From: Bacteroidales bacterium
GTDB lineage: Bacteria; Bacteroidota; Bacteroidia; Bacteroidales; WCHB1-69
DNA length: 41,387 nt
Reading direction: 5' to 3'
Assembly: GCA_024400835.1 (NCBI GenBank)
Contig: JAKSMC010000030.1
Location: 1-41,387 of the forward strand
In this document: piece by piece, positions 33,319 through 41,387 of the stretch
Numbering within the stretch: the stretch's first letter is position 1
Layout of the letters: each line of letters opens with the position of its first letter
Program-made: the position numbers and the translations under genes
The notes under the pieces: generated by a model
Databases searched by the model: none
Told to the model about the DNA's origin: nothing
What the model saw: the letters and a program-made list of their open reading frames with translations, nothing else

Positions 33319-36300
33319 CTATCGCGCAGCCACTTTATCTACCACACGAATGCCACTTCGAGTGGGGTCTATACGCTTCACTTCCACGTGAACTGGAATA
33401 CGGTCGCGCAGTTCCTTCACGTGACTGATAATGCCCACGCGTTTGCCCTTCTGCTCCTGCATACGTTCAAGGAGCGTCATCACCGTGTCGAGCTCGTTGT
33501 CGCTGAGTGTGCCAAAGCCCTCATCAATGAAGAGCGTGTCAATGGAGAGTCCCTGCTGGCTCATCGAGGCCAAAGCAAGTGCCAATGACAATGAAACCAA
33601 GAAACTCTCACCACCGCTCAACGTATCTACGGGGCTGACCATATCGGGCTGATATTGGTCACGCAGACTAATGGTAAGCGTGCCGGGGATGCACTCTAAC
33701 TTGTAGCGCTTGTCCAAGTCCTGCAAATACCCATTAGCCACGACCAACAGGTTTTCGAGCAAAAAGCTTTGGGCTATGTTACGGAATTTCTGTCCGTCAG
33801 AGCCACCGAAGCATTCATTGAGTTTGCTCCATTTCTGGCGAAGAGCATCCAACTCTTCAATATGCTTGAGTACGTCTTGCAGACGGTCGCGGTTCTTCTC
33901 GTCGGTGCTCAGATCATTCTGCAGACCACCAATTGTCTGGTTCAACTCTGTCAAGGAAGAAGTTATTCCCTTCAGTTTTTGATTCAACAATTCAAGAGTT
34001 TCCTCTTCTTGGATGACAGGATGTTCAGCGTTGTGGTGTTCTTCGTATGCTTTATTCATTGCCGTCAACACCTCCCCTGCCGCATCAAATTCGCTCTGAG
34101 CCTTCTTGTGAGCCTGCTTTATAGTATCCACATCCTGACGTGAGACCAATTCCTGCAATTTATCCTCATCTATAGTTGATGAAGCGTAGAAATCATTAAG
34201 GCTATCATTAAGCTTTGCCAATTCTTGTTCAATGTTCGCCTTCATCACAGCCAACGTATTGGACTTGTTGACGAAATCATTCCAACAATCTTCCAACTGA
34301 CCGAAATCAACGGTTTGATTATTAGAAGATTTAGCCGACCATGAAGTCCATTGCGTCTGAACTTTATTTCTATTCTTCTCCATTCTATCCAAGGCGGCCT
34401 CATCCTTATTCAACTGTTCGGACATCGTTCGGATGTTTTCGGTCAGAGAAGCATAAGCTGCGCTCTTGTCATTCAGATCTTTCAAAAAGTTCTGTCTGTT
34501 AGAATTCCAGTCATTCTGCCAATTAGCAATTGTCATAAGTTTTTCCACTTCGGAGATGCACTTTGTCACTTGCTCTTCACGATTTTGAACGGCCTTATTA
34601 AGATTTTCAATTCTAACATTTTGACTTTGCAACGCACCGTCAGCAGCAGCAATGTCTTTATTGGCTTCACCTTGTTCTTTCTGCAAATCGGATTCTTCTT
34701 TTCTAAGAGATTGAATCAACATGTTTTTATCATCCACCTCGGATTGGCGGGATTCTATATTTTCCTTTTTGCCCACGATTTCATTTTGTTTGAGAGCCAG
34801 TGCTGTACGAGCACTTTCAATGTCTTGGTCAGATGCAGTTGGGACATTTAATCCAAGTGCAACGGCTTTATCTTGAGCTGCACTAAACTTTTGAGCAACA
34901 TCGTCGTGGGCCGTTGTCTGGGACTTTTGCAAATTAGGCAACGCCTCTTGACAGCGGCTGATTTCATCCTTAGCAGCCAAGTCAATAGATTTGCTATCCT
35001 GAAGAGATTTTTCTTTGGCATCCAAATCCTCTTTCAACGGTTGGAGAGCTTTTCGTGCGACGTCAGCAGAAAGCAAGGTGTCAATCTTCTGGCCACATAC
35101 GGGACAAACATCACCGGCCTTCAGTTGTGCGCGCAAACGTTCAGCCTCGTCACCGATAGCCAACTTGGCAGCTTCGTAGGCTGTCTTGGAGTCATCAAAA
35201 CTTTTCTGACGCTCTTTGGTAATAGATTCGTTTTGTGAAAGTTTAGCTTTCGCTTCAGATTCCGTCTTCTCATTTTCAGCTACGGCGTCATCTGCGGCAT
35301 GCTGCGTCACCAAGGAGACTTCCAATTGTCCAAGTGCATCAGACAGGGCATTTACAGACTCTTGTAACGCATCCAATTCCTTTCTTTCCTGTTTCAGACT
35401 ATCAGGATTCAATGCTTTCAAGTCCACTTCAGCCTTTGTGATTTCTAACTGTTTGTTATAAATGTCCTTGTTCAATTTTGATTCTAACTTCTTCTTATTC
35501 TCCACATCCTTTTGGAGCAATGGCAAAGCTTCCGTCAATTTCTTAATCAGTTCATTATCGTGAGCATTCTGTTGCTCTGCGGCATCTGCTTCTTGCAACT
35601 TGGCACAAATCGTCTGCACATTGGCATACATCGTCTTATGAGCAGATTCAGCATGTTCTTGATCTTCAGCTTCTTGAAGAGTCTTTCTATCTTCTTTCAC
35701 CTTGACAGCGAAAGCATCCTGAGAACAGGACAAAGAAGCAAAAAGTTGCTGTGCCTTAGGTTCCTGTTCTTGGGCAATCTTATTGAGAGATTGACGTTTT
35801 TGATCTCGGTCTTTGAACCACACACGGGCTTCGGCAGAAACGTCCCAATCCGCAATCAACTGTTCTTCGTCTTTAAACGTAGGATTTTCAACAACAGATT
35901 GAGCTGCTTCCAACTTCTTTGTAGCTTCCTCCTTTTTAGACAAATTGTCCTGGTCGATTCCCAACCAATTCACTTTTTGAGAGATGGTCTCACTTTGTTT
36001 TTGGAGACTATCCGCATCCGACTTTTTTTGTTCCAGCAAACGCTCACGAGATTGCTTATCTTCATCAGAGAAGATTTGTATACCTTCAGACTTGCTTTTT
36101 TCCGCATTGTATGCTTTCTCCGCATCAGAATACATTTTGAAGATCATCATACCGATGGCACTAAATTCCTCCGTCTTGGTCATCTTTTCCAAGATGACGG
36201 CCTTAGCGTTTTCGTCGCTTTTCAGGAACTGGGTGAACTGGCCTTGCGCGAGCATTGTCACACGGCAGAACTGCTCGAAGTCCAAACCAATCGCAGAGAG

Positions 36301-36726
36301 AACGGTGGCATCAATCTCCTTTTTGTCGATGCTTGTACCATTCTCAGTCAGTGTACGTTTCACACTATCCAGCGTAAAGTTACGGGTACGGCGTGCGTTC
36401 CAGCCAATGACGTAGAGTTTTCCGTTATTGCCCTCGAACGAAAGTTCCACTGAAGCCTCGGTCGTACCGTGGCGCATAAGATGGCGCGGATCTTGAGCGG
36501 TGACGTTGTCTTTGCCGAAATCCTTCTTTCCTCCTTTAGCGGCATCCAATCTCGGGGTCTTATTGTACAAAGCCAGGCAGATGGCATCCAGCAAGGTGCT
36601 TTTGCCGGCACCGGTATCGCCGCAAATCAGGAACAGGCGTGCGGAAGCCAACGGATCATTTTGGAAATCCAATTTTGCATCTTCCAAAGATGCGATGTTG
36701 TGAATAGTTAAACTCTTTAGTTTCAT
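33319..36726 (-). CDS. sbcC: SbcC, Rad50-like ATPase of the SbcCD nuclease
   Basis: This 1135-residue SMC-type protein has Walker A GDTGAGKST (Gly36-Thr44) and then long coiled coils. The zinc hook CPVCG (Cys541 and Cys544) sits near the middle. The second half of the ATPase is at the C-terminus, with signature LSGGESFLVSLSLALALASM and Walker B TLFIDEGFGTL. With SbcD it cuts hairpins and DNA ends blocked by proteins. Length and layout are normal. It starts 17 bases after sbcD and ends in a strong terminator, so the two form a closed operon. The central coils are rich in K/E/Q and show no frame damage. Confidence 0.97.
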   Translation of the reverse strand: MKLKSLTIHNIASLEDAKLDFQNDPLASARLFLICGDTGAGKSTLLDAICLALYNKTPRLDAAKGGKKDFGKDNVTAQDPRHLMRHGTTEASVELSFEGNNGKLYVIGWNARRTRNFTLDSVKRTLTENGTSIDKKEIDATVLSAIGLDFEQFCRVTMLAQGQFTQFLKSDENAKAVILEKMTKTEEFSAIGMMIFKMYSDAEKAYNAEKSKSEGIQIFSDEDKQSRERLLEQKKSDADSLQKQSETISQKVNWLGIDQDNLSKKEEATKKLEAAQSVVENPTFKDEEQLIADWDVSAEARVWFKDRDQKRQSLNKIAQEQEPKAQQLFASLSCSQDAFAVKVKEDRKTLQEAEDQEHAESAHKTMYANVQTICAKLQEADAAEQQNAHDNELIKKLTEALPLLQKDVENKKKLESKLNKDIYNKQLEITKAEVDLKALNPDSLKQERKELDALQESVNALSDALGQLEVSLVTQHAADDAVAENEKTESEAKAKLSQNESITKERQKSFDDSKTAYEAAKLAIGDEAERLRAQLKAGDVCPVCGQKIDTLLSADVARKALQPLKEDLDAKEKSLQDSKSIDLAAKDEISRCQEALPNLQKSQTTAHDDVAQKFSAAQDKAVALGLNVPTASDQDIESARTALALKQNEIVGKKENIESRQSEVDDKNMLIQSLRKEESDLQKEQGEANKDIAAADGALQSQNVRIENLNKAVQNREEQVTKCISEVEKLMTIANWQNDWNSNRQNFLKDLNDKSAAYASLTENIRTMSEQLNKDEAALDRMEKNRNKVQTQWTSWSAKSSNNQTVDFGQLEDCWNDFVNKSNTLAVMKANIEQELAKLNDSLNDFYASSTIDEDKLQELVSRQDVDTIKQAHKKAQSEFDAAGEVLTAMNKAYEEHHNAEHPVIQEEETLELLNQKLKGITSSLTELNQTIGGLQNDLSTDEKNRDRLQDVLKHIEELDALRQKWSKLNECFGGSDGQKFRNIAQSFLLENLLVVANGYLQDLDKRYKLECIPGTLTISLRDQYQPDMVSPVDTLSGGESFLVSLSLALALASMSQQGLSIDTLFIDEGFGTLSDNELDTVMTLLERMQEQKGKRVGIISHVKELRDRIPVHVEVKRIDPTRSGIRVVDKVAAR

Positions 36727-36743
36727 AATATTCGTTTTCGGGT

Positions 36744-37976
36744 TTATAAATTATTGTCTTGTTCATTTACGGCTTTGATGGCCTGGCCGAGCAATTCCAT
36801 AAGTTCTGGTCCCATCGGGACTTTATACTTCTTTTGGAAGAAGAGGTCCGCCAATTCCTGGGGCTCGGGCATATTATCGGCATCTACCGGTTTCAAAAGC
36901 GTTCCAGCCTCATCATCCTTGTTTTCTTTTGCCAGGGACGTTTTCACGCAGCAGTACTGAGCCTTTTTGGGTTCGAGCACTTGGAGTATCTGTTCCACGT
37001 AATTGGCAGGCATCGGTCCGTCGAGCAGCACGTTGAGTCTGATGTATGCAGGCGTGCTGTTCGGCAAGTTGCTAAGCTCTGCCAGCGCGTCTTCAAAGAG
37101 TGCGGGTTCGGCGGGAATGGTGAGCAGCGGTTTCACATTGTTGATGGCGATTTCTTCCACCACCGGTTCGCTGCCTTTTTCCAAGGTCACCAAGGAGACA
37201 CCATGCTTCCCGGTTTCATCGAAAGCAATAGCAATCGGAGTGCCGCAATAGCGAGCCATCGGGCCGCTTCCCGTAAAGGTTTTGGCATTATGAATGTGTC
37301 CCATAGCGAGGTAGTCGTAGCCATCACCAAGCTGTGCTTGGTCCACGGTGTCAATGCCGCCGATGCTGTCGGCGAAGTTATGGCCTGCCAGATTGCTGCC
37401 GGTCATCGTCAGATGGGCGGTCAGCACCACGGGAAGTCCGTTGGGATTACGCCGCGCCGTATAATCCAACAACGCTTGGAAGAACTGCTTCTGGCGTTCT
37501 TCCTTGGTTTCAGCGTCACCGATTTGCGGATAACTATATTCATAGATATGCGGCACTGCGACAATGAATCCCTGGAGATTGCCCTGCGCGTCTGAAACTT
37601 CGACGACATGTCTGTCCATATTGAGTCGGCCGTCATTGTCAAATTCCGGTTGGCCCACGACTTTCACGTGGAGACGTTCCCAAAGGAGGCCTTCCACATC
37701 CAAATTAGACTTGCCGTCGTGATTGCCGGCCGTCACAACAATTTGCATATTCGGACAGGCATCGTGCATATCGAGCAGTGCGCGCACGTACATGTCGCGA
37801 GCAGAAATAGGCGCAGCCACGCGGTCAAACACGTCGCCGCACACCAAGAGGGCGTCGGGTTGCTGTTCACTGACAATTTTTTGGAGTTGACGAAGGAAGT
37901 CCTGTTGCTCTTCCGTTCTTTCGTGTTCATAAAGGACGTGGCCGAGATGCCAGTCGCTGGTGTGTAATATTTTCAT
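36744..37976 (-). CDS. sbcD: SbcD, Mre11-like exonuclease subunit
   Basis: This protein has 410 residues from the ATG at 37976; an in-frame TTG at 38000 would add 8 residues but the family starts at MKILHTSDWHLGH. The metal-binding phosphoesterase motifs are present: HTSDWHLG, CGDVFDR, TAGNHDG, LTAHLTM and MGHIHNAK. It supplies the nuclease activity of the SbcCD complex, which opens DNA hairpins and palindromes. This is relevant here, because the window is rich in intergenic palindromes. It has its own -7 box at 38041-38048 and leads directly into sbcC. Confidence 0.96.
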   Translation of the reverse strand: MKILHTSDWHLGHVLYEHERTEEQQDFLRQLQKIVSEQQPDALLVCGDVFDRVAAPISARDMYVRALLDMHDACPNMQIVVTAGNHDGKSNLDVEGLLWERLHVKVVGQPEFDNDGRLNMDRHVVEVSDAQGNLQGFIVAVPHIYEYSYPQIGDAETKEERQKQFFQALLDYTARRNPNGLPVVLTAHLTMTGSNLAGHNFADSIGGIDTVDQAQLGDGYDYLAMGHIHNAKTFTGSGPMARYCGTPIAIAFDETGKHGVSLVTLEKGSEPVVEEIAINNVKPLLTIPAEPALFEDALAELSNLPNSTPAYIRLNVLLDGPMPANYVEQILQVLEPKKAQYCCVKTSLAKENKDDEAGTLLKPVDADNMPEPQELADLFFQKKYKVPMGPELMELLGQAIKAVNEQDNNL

Positions 37977-38040
37977 AAGCAGAAATATTTTGTTAAACAA
38001 TGATTATTAATAGACAAAGAACGATCCCGTTTTCGAGGTG

Positions 38041-38048
38041 CAAAGATA
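38041..38048 (-). promoter_or_regulatory. Putative sbcD promoter, -7 box
   Basis: The minus strand reads TATCTTTG, 64 bases before the sbcD ATG, in the gap after the small membrane gene. The -33 region is not convincing. Confidence 0.55.
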
Positions 38049-38099
38049 GGATAAAAAATGAACTTCCGAAATGGAATCTGATTTTTCCATCATCACATC

Positions 38100-38702
38100 C
38101 TATTCCCAGAAGTCAATTACTCGCATCTCATTCGAGCGCTTCTTCAGGGAAATCCAGTGATACTTCCCGACATAGCCCTCCTTCTGCGGAGATTCATACA
38201 CACTGATGAGGTACTCGTCCGGCGCGTCGTAGTAGAGCGGTGCTTCCGTCACATCACCGAATCTGTGATAGAATTCGATATGATAATTGTGGTCTTCCCT
38301 ATCCTCTTTGCTTAACACGACGGTTTCAGATTCGGATTTGATTTGGTCAATGATTCGCTGTTTGTCCGCACTCGTAATTTCAATGGTGAAACTCTCGTAA
38401 GTGTCACCGTGAATGTCGAAGCCGATGTTTTCGTGGTCGAGGACGCTAAAACGGTCGGTCAGTTCTATCGAAGAATCCTGGAGCAGATTCCGGACTTTGT
38501 GTTTAGGGAAAACGACCCAGCCTGTCATACTAAAAAGGAAGGAAAGCATAAACAGCCCGTAGAGTACGGACACACTTATCCCCAACCATCGTCCCAACTT
38601 CGGACGTCCCAGCGTTTTGGGGATGTGGAACAACAGGAAGATGATGCCGCAAGGCAGGGCAACAAGAAACAGAAACAAGATGATACCGATAATGCTGAAC
38701 AT
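38100..38702 (-). CDS. Membrane-anchored protein of unknown function
   Basis: The likely start is the ATG at 38702 (200 residues); a TTG six codons upstream is in frame. I do not recognise the family. Two hydrophobic helices lie near the N-terminus (about residues 2-26, FSIIGIILFLFLVALPCGIIFLLF, cited by its ends, and about 41-62, ISVSVLYGLFMLSFLFSMTGWV). About 135 soluble residues follow, probably on one side of the membrane. They are rich in charged residues and include HGDTYESFTIEI and a YYDAPDEYLISVYES strand. It is divergent from the secreted protein at 38789, with back-to-back -7 boxes in the 86-base gap. Confidence 0.78.
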   Translation of the reverse strand: MFSIIGIILFLFLVALPCGIIFLLFHIPKTLGRPKLGRWLGISVSVLYGLFMLSFLFSMTGWVVFPKHKVRNLLQDSSIELTDRFSVLDHENIGFDIHGDTYESFTIEITSADKQRIIDQIKSESETVVLSKEDREDHNYHIEFYHRFGDVTEAPLYYDAPDEYLISVYESPQKEGYVGKYHWISLKKRSNEMRVIDFWE

Positions 38703-38707
38703 AGGCG

Positions 38708-38715
38708 CAAAAATA
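38708..38715 (-). promoter_or_regulatory. Putative promoter, -7 box, of the membrane protein gene
   Basis: The minus strand reads TATTTTTG, 5 bases before the ATG at 38702, which predicts an almost leaderless transcript. If the TTG at 38720 were the start, the box would fall inside the coding sequence; this supports the ATG. Confidence 0.45.
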
Positions 38716-38757
38716 GTCAATTTTCGGAATAGAACGCAGATTTCATATTGTTTTTAC

Positions 38758-38765
38758 TACTTTTG
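38758..38765 (+). promoter_or_regulatory. Putative promoter, -7 box, of the secreted protein gene
   Basis: TACTTTTG matches TAnnTTTG, 23 bases before the ATG at 38789, so the leader is short. The -33 element is not clear. Confidence 0.5.
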
Positions 38766-38788
38766 CGGACTCAAATTTGATATCGACT

Positions 38789-40291
38789 ATGGAACTCAAA
38801 AAATCATCCATCACATTCTTTCTGCTGATAATAGGAATGGTCGTTGGGGGCCAAACGGAAACTGTACAGTACGACGTCCATAGAAACATTATCACTTTGG
38901 AGCAATTGTCTGAATTGGATTTGTCACAGACACTCATCAAGCGGTCTCCGTGGTTTTATGTGCAAGAACACGACCTAGACGAAAACGGACAAAGAATAAT
39001 CTTAGACACTGTTAAAATAGACGCTTCTGAACCATTGGGTTATCGTGGCGACTACTGGAGATTCCGCATCCATTTCAACAAAGTAACCAAACAAGCAGGG
39101 AACGCCAATCAATATCTGATAGAAGGAATCACCCTTTTTCGCGATACGGTGCGTTCCATAAAAGGCATCCTAATGCTGGATTCTGTAAAACACAATTTAT
39201 ACGATGTCGGGGATTACGATGCTGAAGTCGAAGCTGTAGGAACGATCTTCGGTCATTATCTGCTGGCAGAAACCGACACTTCGATTCCCAATAGCGGAAA
39301 ATATTCCGGCAAAGCGACATTCAACTTCATACAGCAAGGAGGAGAGATACTATACGATGACAACCTTTTTTTGTCGGATGGATTTTGCAACAATATGTAT
39401 GAAGGTTTATTTGAATCCTACGATGGTCTAGTCAGGGAGAAATGCAACTGGGGCGATTATCGCATACCCGACTCTGACAGTTTGGATTATGGAGCGGCTG
39501 AATTCTGGCCCAATCGCAAAGACCATGGGTGGGAGCTGTGGGCACTCGCAGAATACGGACGTGCCTCCGACCTTATGGAGACATTATGGTATGCAGACGA
39601 TCATTGGTATGTCAAATATGTGCCCAACGACTACAGTTCCGATCATTATTTCACCTCTGGATATGATTACCACTTTTCTGACTCCTGCTATCACGCCGTG
39701 GCGGAGAAGGTTAGCCGCAAAGCTTGGGAAAAGGCCTTTGACCACCGAACGAACTACAACTATTATAGAGACACGACGGATTACAAACTGAATGCGTCCA
39801 CGCGGTCAGCCGTATTCCACGCAATGAGCGATGCAGGGAAGGAGGCATTCGCCGTTTGGAATGATTTGGTACTTGCCAATACAGGGTTCTTTGCCGAAAC
39901 GGATGAGGCCATCGTGGATATATGGTATGCCAATGATATGGAAGTGGTATTTTTGAAAAACGGCATTATGGACAGCTGCATCATAGCCGGAAGTGATTAC
40001 GGTGTATATGGAAAGAATCGGATATATGTTGGGTGCGAGGGCTTTGACTGCGACAACCACGTCCACCTCTATTTCTACCGTATTGCTGATGAACCCCATC
40101 ACCATACGCAGTTCCTTTGCAGTTATGTCAATCCAGCCTCATTCGAAATGTTCGGCGAAGGTAAGGAAGACTGGTACCGCATCAATAGAGAACAAGGTGG
40201 AGCGATGATGTGGTACAAAGACGACCTCTACTTCCGTGCATGGGATGGCAAGGAGGTCGTTTATTACCGGGTAAGGTTGGTAGGGAAATAA
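38789..40291 (+). CDS. Exported protein of unknown function
   Basis: This protein has 500 residues from the ATG at 38789; an in-frame TTG at 38777 lies too close to the -7 box. The N-terminus is a signal peptide (MELKKSSITFFLLIIGMVVGGQ), predicting export. I recognise no family. The mature part is rich in Tyr, Trp and Asp, with an HDLDENGQ loop, a WYADDHWYVKYVPNDYSSDHYF stretch (cited in part), and a C-terminal region with repeated short strands (YGKNRIYVGCEGFDCDNHVHLYFYR, cited in part). No T9SS sorting domain and no lipoprotein cysteine are visible, so it may stay in the periplasm. It stands alone on its strand, divergent from a membrane protein. Confidence 0.85.
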   Translation: MELKKSSITFFLLIIGMVVGGQTETVQYDVHRNIITLEQLSELDLSQTLIKRSPWFYVQEHDLDENGQRIILDTVKIDASEPLGYRGDYWRFRIHFNKVTKQAGNANQYLIEGITLFRDTVRSIKGILMLDSVKHNLYDVGDYDAEVEAVGTIFGHYLLAETDTSIPNSGKYSGKATFNFIQQGGEILYDDNLFLSDGFCNNMYEGLFESYDGLVREKCNWGDYRIPDSDSLDYGAAEFWPNRKDHGWELWALAEYGRASDLMETLWYADDHWYVKYVPNDYSSDHYFTSGYDYHFSDSCYHAVAEKVSRKAWEKAFDHRTNYNYYRDTTDYKLNASTRSAVFHAMSDAGKEAFAVWNDLVLANTGFFAETDEAIVDIWYANDMEVVFLKNGIMDSCIIAGSDYGVYGKNRIYVGCEGFDCDNHVHLYFYRIADEPHHHTQFLCSYVNPASFEMFGEGKEDWYRINREQGGAMMWYKDDLYFRAWDGKEVVYYRVRLVGK

Positions 40292-40347
40292 TCGGCCTAA
40301 CGCCGTGGTAAAATTCATCCAAACGCCGTAGTAGGAAATCAAATGCA

Positions 40348-40375
40348 TTGAACTACAATAAAAAGGTTATTTTTG
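40348..40375 (+). promoter_or_regulatory. Promoter relic upstream of the antitoxin pseudogene
   Basis: TTG at 40348-40350 and TATTTTTG at 40368-40375 are 17 bases apart, an acceptable -33/-7 pair placed 31 bases before the pseudogene start. The 40292-40347 gap otherwise holds only a 12-base near-repeat (AACGCCGTGGTA and AACGCCGTAGTA, 23 bases apart). Confidence 0.5.
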
Positions 40376-40406
40376 CTGCCCAATAAAATCAAAAAAAATA
40401 TCAGCT

Positions 40407-40659
40407 ATGAATAAACAAATATGGGAACTTTACAAAGTTTGGACTTAGCAACACAGCCGCTTTGACAATTTTTATGAAGACAGTGGTTCGTGAACGTAGA
40501 ATCCCATTCGAGATTCGAATGCCCTCCGAGCAGGAAACTCGCTTACAGGCTTTGGAAGCATTTCGTAATATGCAGAACGATGCAGCCGCTGCCGGATAAC
40601 AAGATTTATCTTTAGAAGAAATCAACCAAGTCATCAATGAAACAAGAAATGCGAAGTAA
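40407..40659 (+). pseudogene. Decayed RelB/DinJ-family antitoxin
   Basis: From 40438 one frame reads FGLSNTAALTIFMKTVVRER, then RIPFEIRMP, the typical dimerisation and C-terminal part of RelB/DinJ antitoxins. It ends SLEEINQVINETRNAK and a TAA at 40657. Three lesions are visible: the first ATG (40407, MNKQIWELYKVWT) is in another frame and stops at 40446, the normal N-terminal ribbon is largely missing, and an in-frame TAA interrupts the tail at 40597-40599. No RelE/YafQ toxin gene follows. The antitoxin is very unlikely to work. Confidence 0.8.
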
Positions 40660-40682
40660 ATGGTGGCACTTTTACGATCATT

Positions 40683-40805
40683 ATGAAGACCTTCCACACC
40701 AACAACCGCGCCGAGTGGCGCCAGTGGCTCGCCGAGCACTTCGAGACGGAGACGGAAATACGGTTCGTCTTCCCCTATGTTAAGTTTTTGTTTACTCTCA
40801 AATAG
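40683..40805 (+). pseudogene. Truncated YdeI/OmpD-associated family gene (N-terminal fragment)
   Basis: The 40-residue reading frame MKTFHTNNRAEWRQWLAEHF then ETETEIRFVFP matches the N-terminal start of YdeI-type proteins (usually about 180-200 residues, with tyr-asp-rich 'SYDEAVEEALCFGWID' next), which is not found here. After Pro the sequence changes to YVKFLFTLK and a stop at 40803-40805. Its end overlaps the stop of the convergent gene at 40798. It looks like a fragment left by a deletion or insertion. Confidence 0.6.
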
Positions 40806-41387
40806 ACACGACCGTCTCGTCACCGCAGATATTCCTGATCTTTAGACGACAAGGCTTTTCGTCGCATCGTATGCAGCCGTCCCAAAAGCGGGTGGACTTT
40901 TTGCCGTCTTCTATCACATAGCCCAATCGGTCTATCTTGATTTCGGCATCACTGTGCCAGGGGGCATGCTTATCGGCGGTGGAGCAATCGACCGAAATCC
41001 ATTCTATGGTTTCCAAGCCTTCTTCGCTGATGCGGATAGGGGCAATATTCTTGCCTTTTGCGTCGGCCTGAGCCTTGGTCTTGTGGTTGTATTCGTCTAT
41101 CTTGCGGCACACACGGTCGCTGTGGAACCTGTCGATGCGGAGTTCCCAGCAAAGTAGAAGTCCATCGTGGGCTTGGCTGAGAGAGGTTTCGACTTCGTCT
41201 TCCACCACCACATGGTCCAATACCTGCTTCAGGTCGCGCAGTTCCACTTCGGCCAGGGAGGCATCGTTATTCTCGCGGATGAAGGCCTCAATATCTTGCT
41301 TGTCGGTGATGTCGATATAATACACCACCACTCTTTTCACATCGGTGGGCAAGTCTGGCATGGCCTCATGCAGAATGCGGTTCATCA
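40798..41387 (-). CDS. Unrecognised protein, probably 5' partial at the window edge
   Basis: The visible frame gives 195 residues from an ATG at 41385, two bases from the window end, so the true start may lie outside. I do not recognise the family. It is acidic and hydrophilic with no signal peptide or membrane segment. Its middle part reads HDGLLLCWELRIDRFHSDRV, which could be a beta-rich fold. The C-terminal part contains spaced cysteines (VDCSTADKH, DGCIRCDEKPCRLKIRNICGDE) that might bind a metal. Its end overlaps the YdeI fragment by 8 bases. Confidence 0.65.
   Translation of the reverse strand, partial: MNRILHEAMPDLPTDVKRVVVYYIDITDKQDIEAFIRENNDASLAEVELRDLKQVLDHVVVEDEVETSLSQAHDGLLLCWELRIDRFHSDRVCRKIDEYNHKTKAQADAKGKNIAPIRISEEGLETIEWISVDCSTADKHAPWHSDAEIKIDRLGYVIEDGKKSTRFWDGCIRCDEKPCRLKIRNICGDETVVSI

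Noticed and set aside
40401..40823. 140-residue minus-strand ORF opposite the antitoxin and YdeI remnants
   Set aside because: It is the antisense of two recognisable pseudogenes and shows no domain of its own.

Overview
The window looks like chromosomal DNA of a member of the order Bacteroidales (phylum Bacteroidota). The evidence is: promoter -7 boxes of the form TAnnTTTG with no Shine-Dalgarno sequences before starts; two cargo proteins with type IX secretion (T9SS) sorting domains, one type A and one type B; an Oar-like TonB-dependent receptor; and a Bacteroidota-style long RelA/SpoT. I cannot place it below order from sequence alone.

Layout. 1-7634: 3' part of a giant, repeat-built secreted adhesin-like protein ending in a type B T9SS domain. 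7643-12388 (minus): an AddB-like Fe-S nuclease and lepA. 12389-12734: divergent promoter region with a structured leader, followed by an isolated ribosomal protein block rplC-rplD-rplW-rplB-rpsS (12735-15426) closed by a strong terminator. 15558-19697: two related direct repeats bracket an FMN riboswitch and the TonB receptor gene behind it. 19797-24236 (minus): ornithine carbamoyltransferase, a small membrane protein and carbamate kinase (citrulline catabolism), preceded by an M13 metallopeptidase. 24551-25559: an Rpn/PD-(D/E)XK nuclease-transposase-like protein. 25653-31662 (minus): relA/spoT, a secreted S8 protease and dnaX, with dnaX split into two reading frames. 31912-38702 (minus): M28 peptidase, sbcC, sbcD and a small membrane protein. 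38789-40291: an unrecognised secreted protein. 40348-40805: remains of a RelB/DinJ antitoxin and a YdeI-like gene. 40798 to the end (minus): an unrecognised gene reaching the window edge.

How the parts work together. sbcD and sbcC form a standard nuclease/ATPase pair with its own terminator. arcC and the carbamoyltransferase can together turn citrulline into ornithine, CO2, NH3 and ATP; no arginine deiminase is visible. The riboswitch predicts that the receptor is made when FMN is scarce, making it a candidate outer-membrane importer of a flavin. The most notable points are that FMN-controlled receptor and its flanking repeats, the S10 operon cut at both ends, the frame break in dnaX at the gamma/tau boundary, and the homogenised repeats of the giant surface protein. 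Short degenerate tandem repeats recur in many intergenic spacers.
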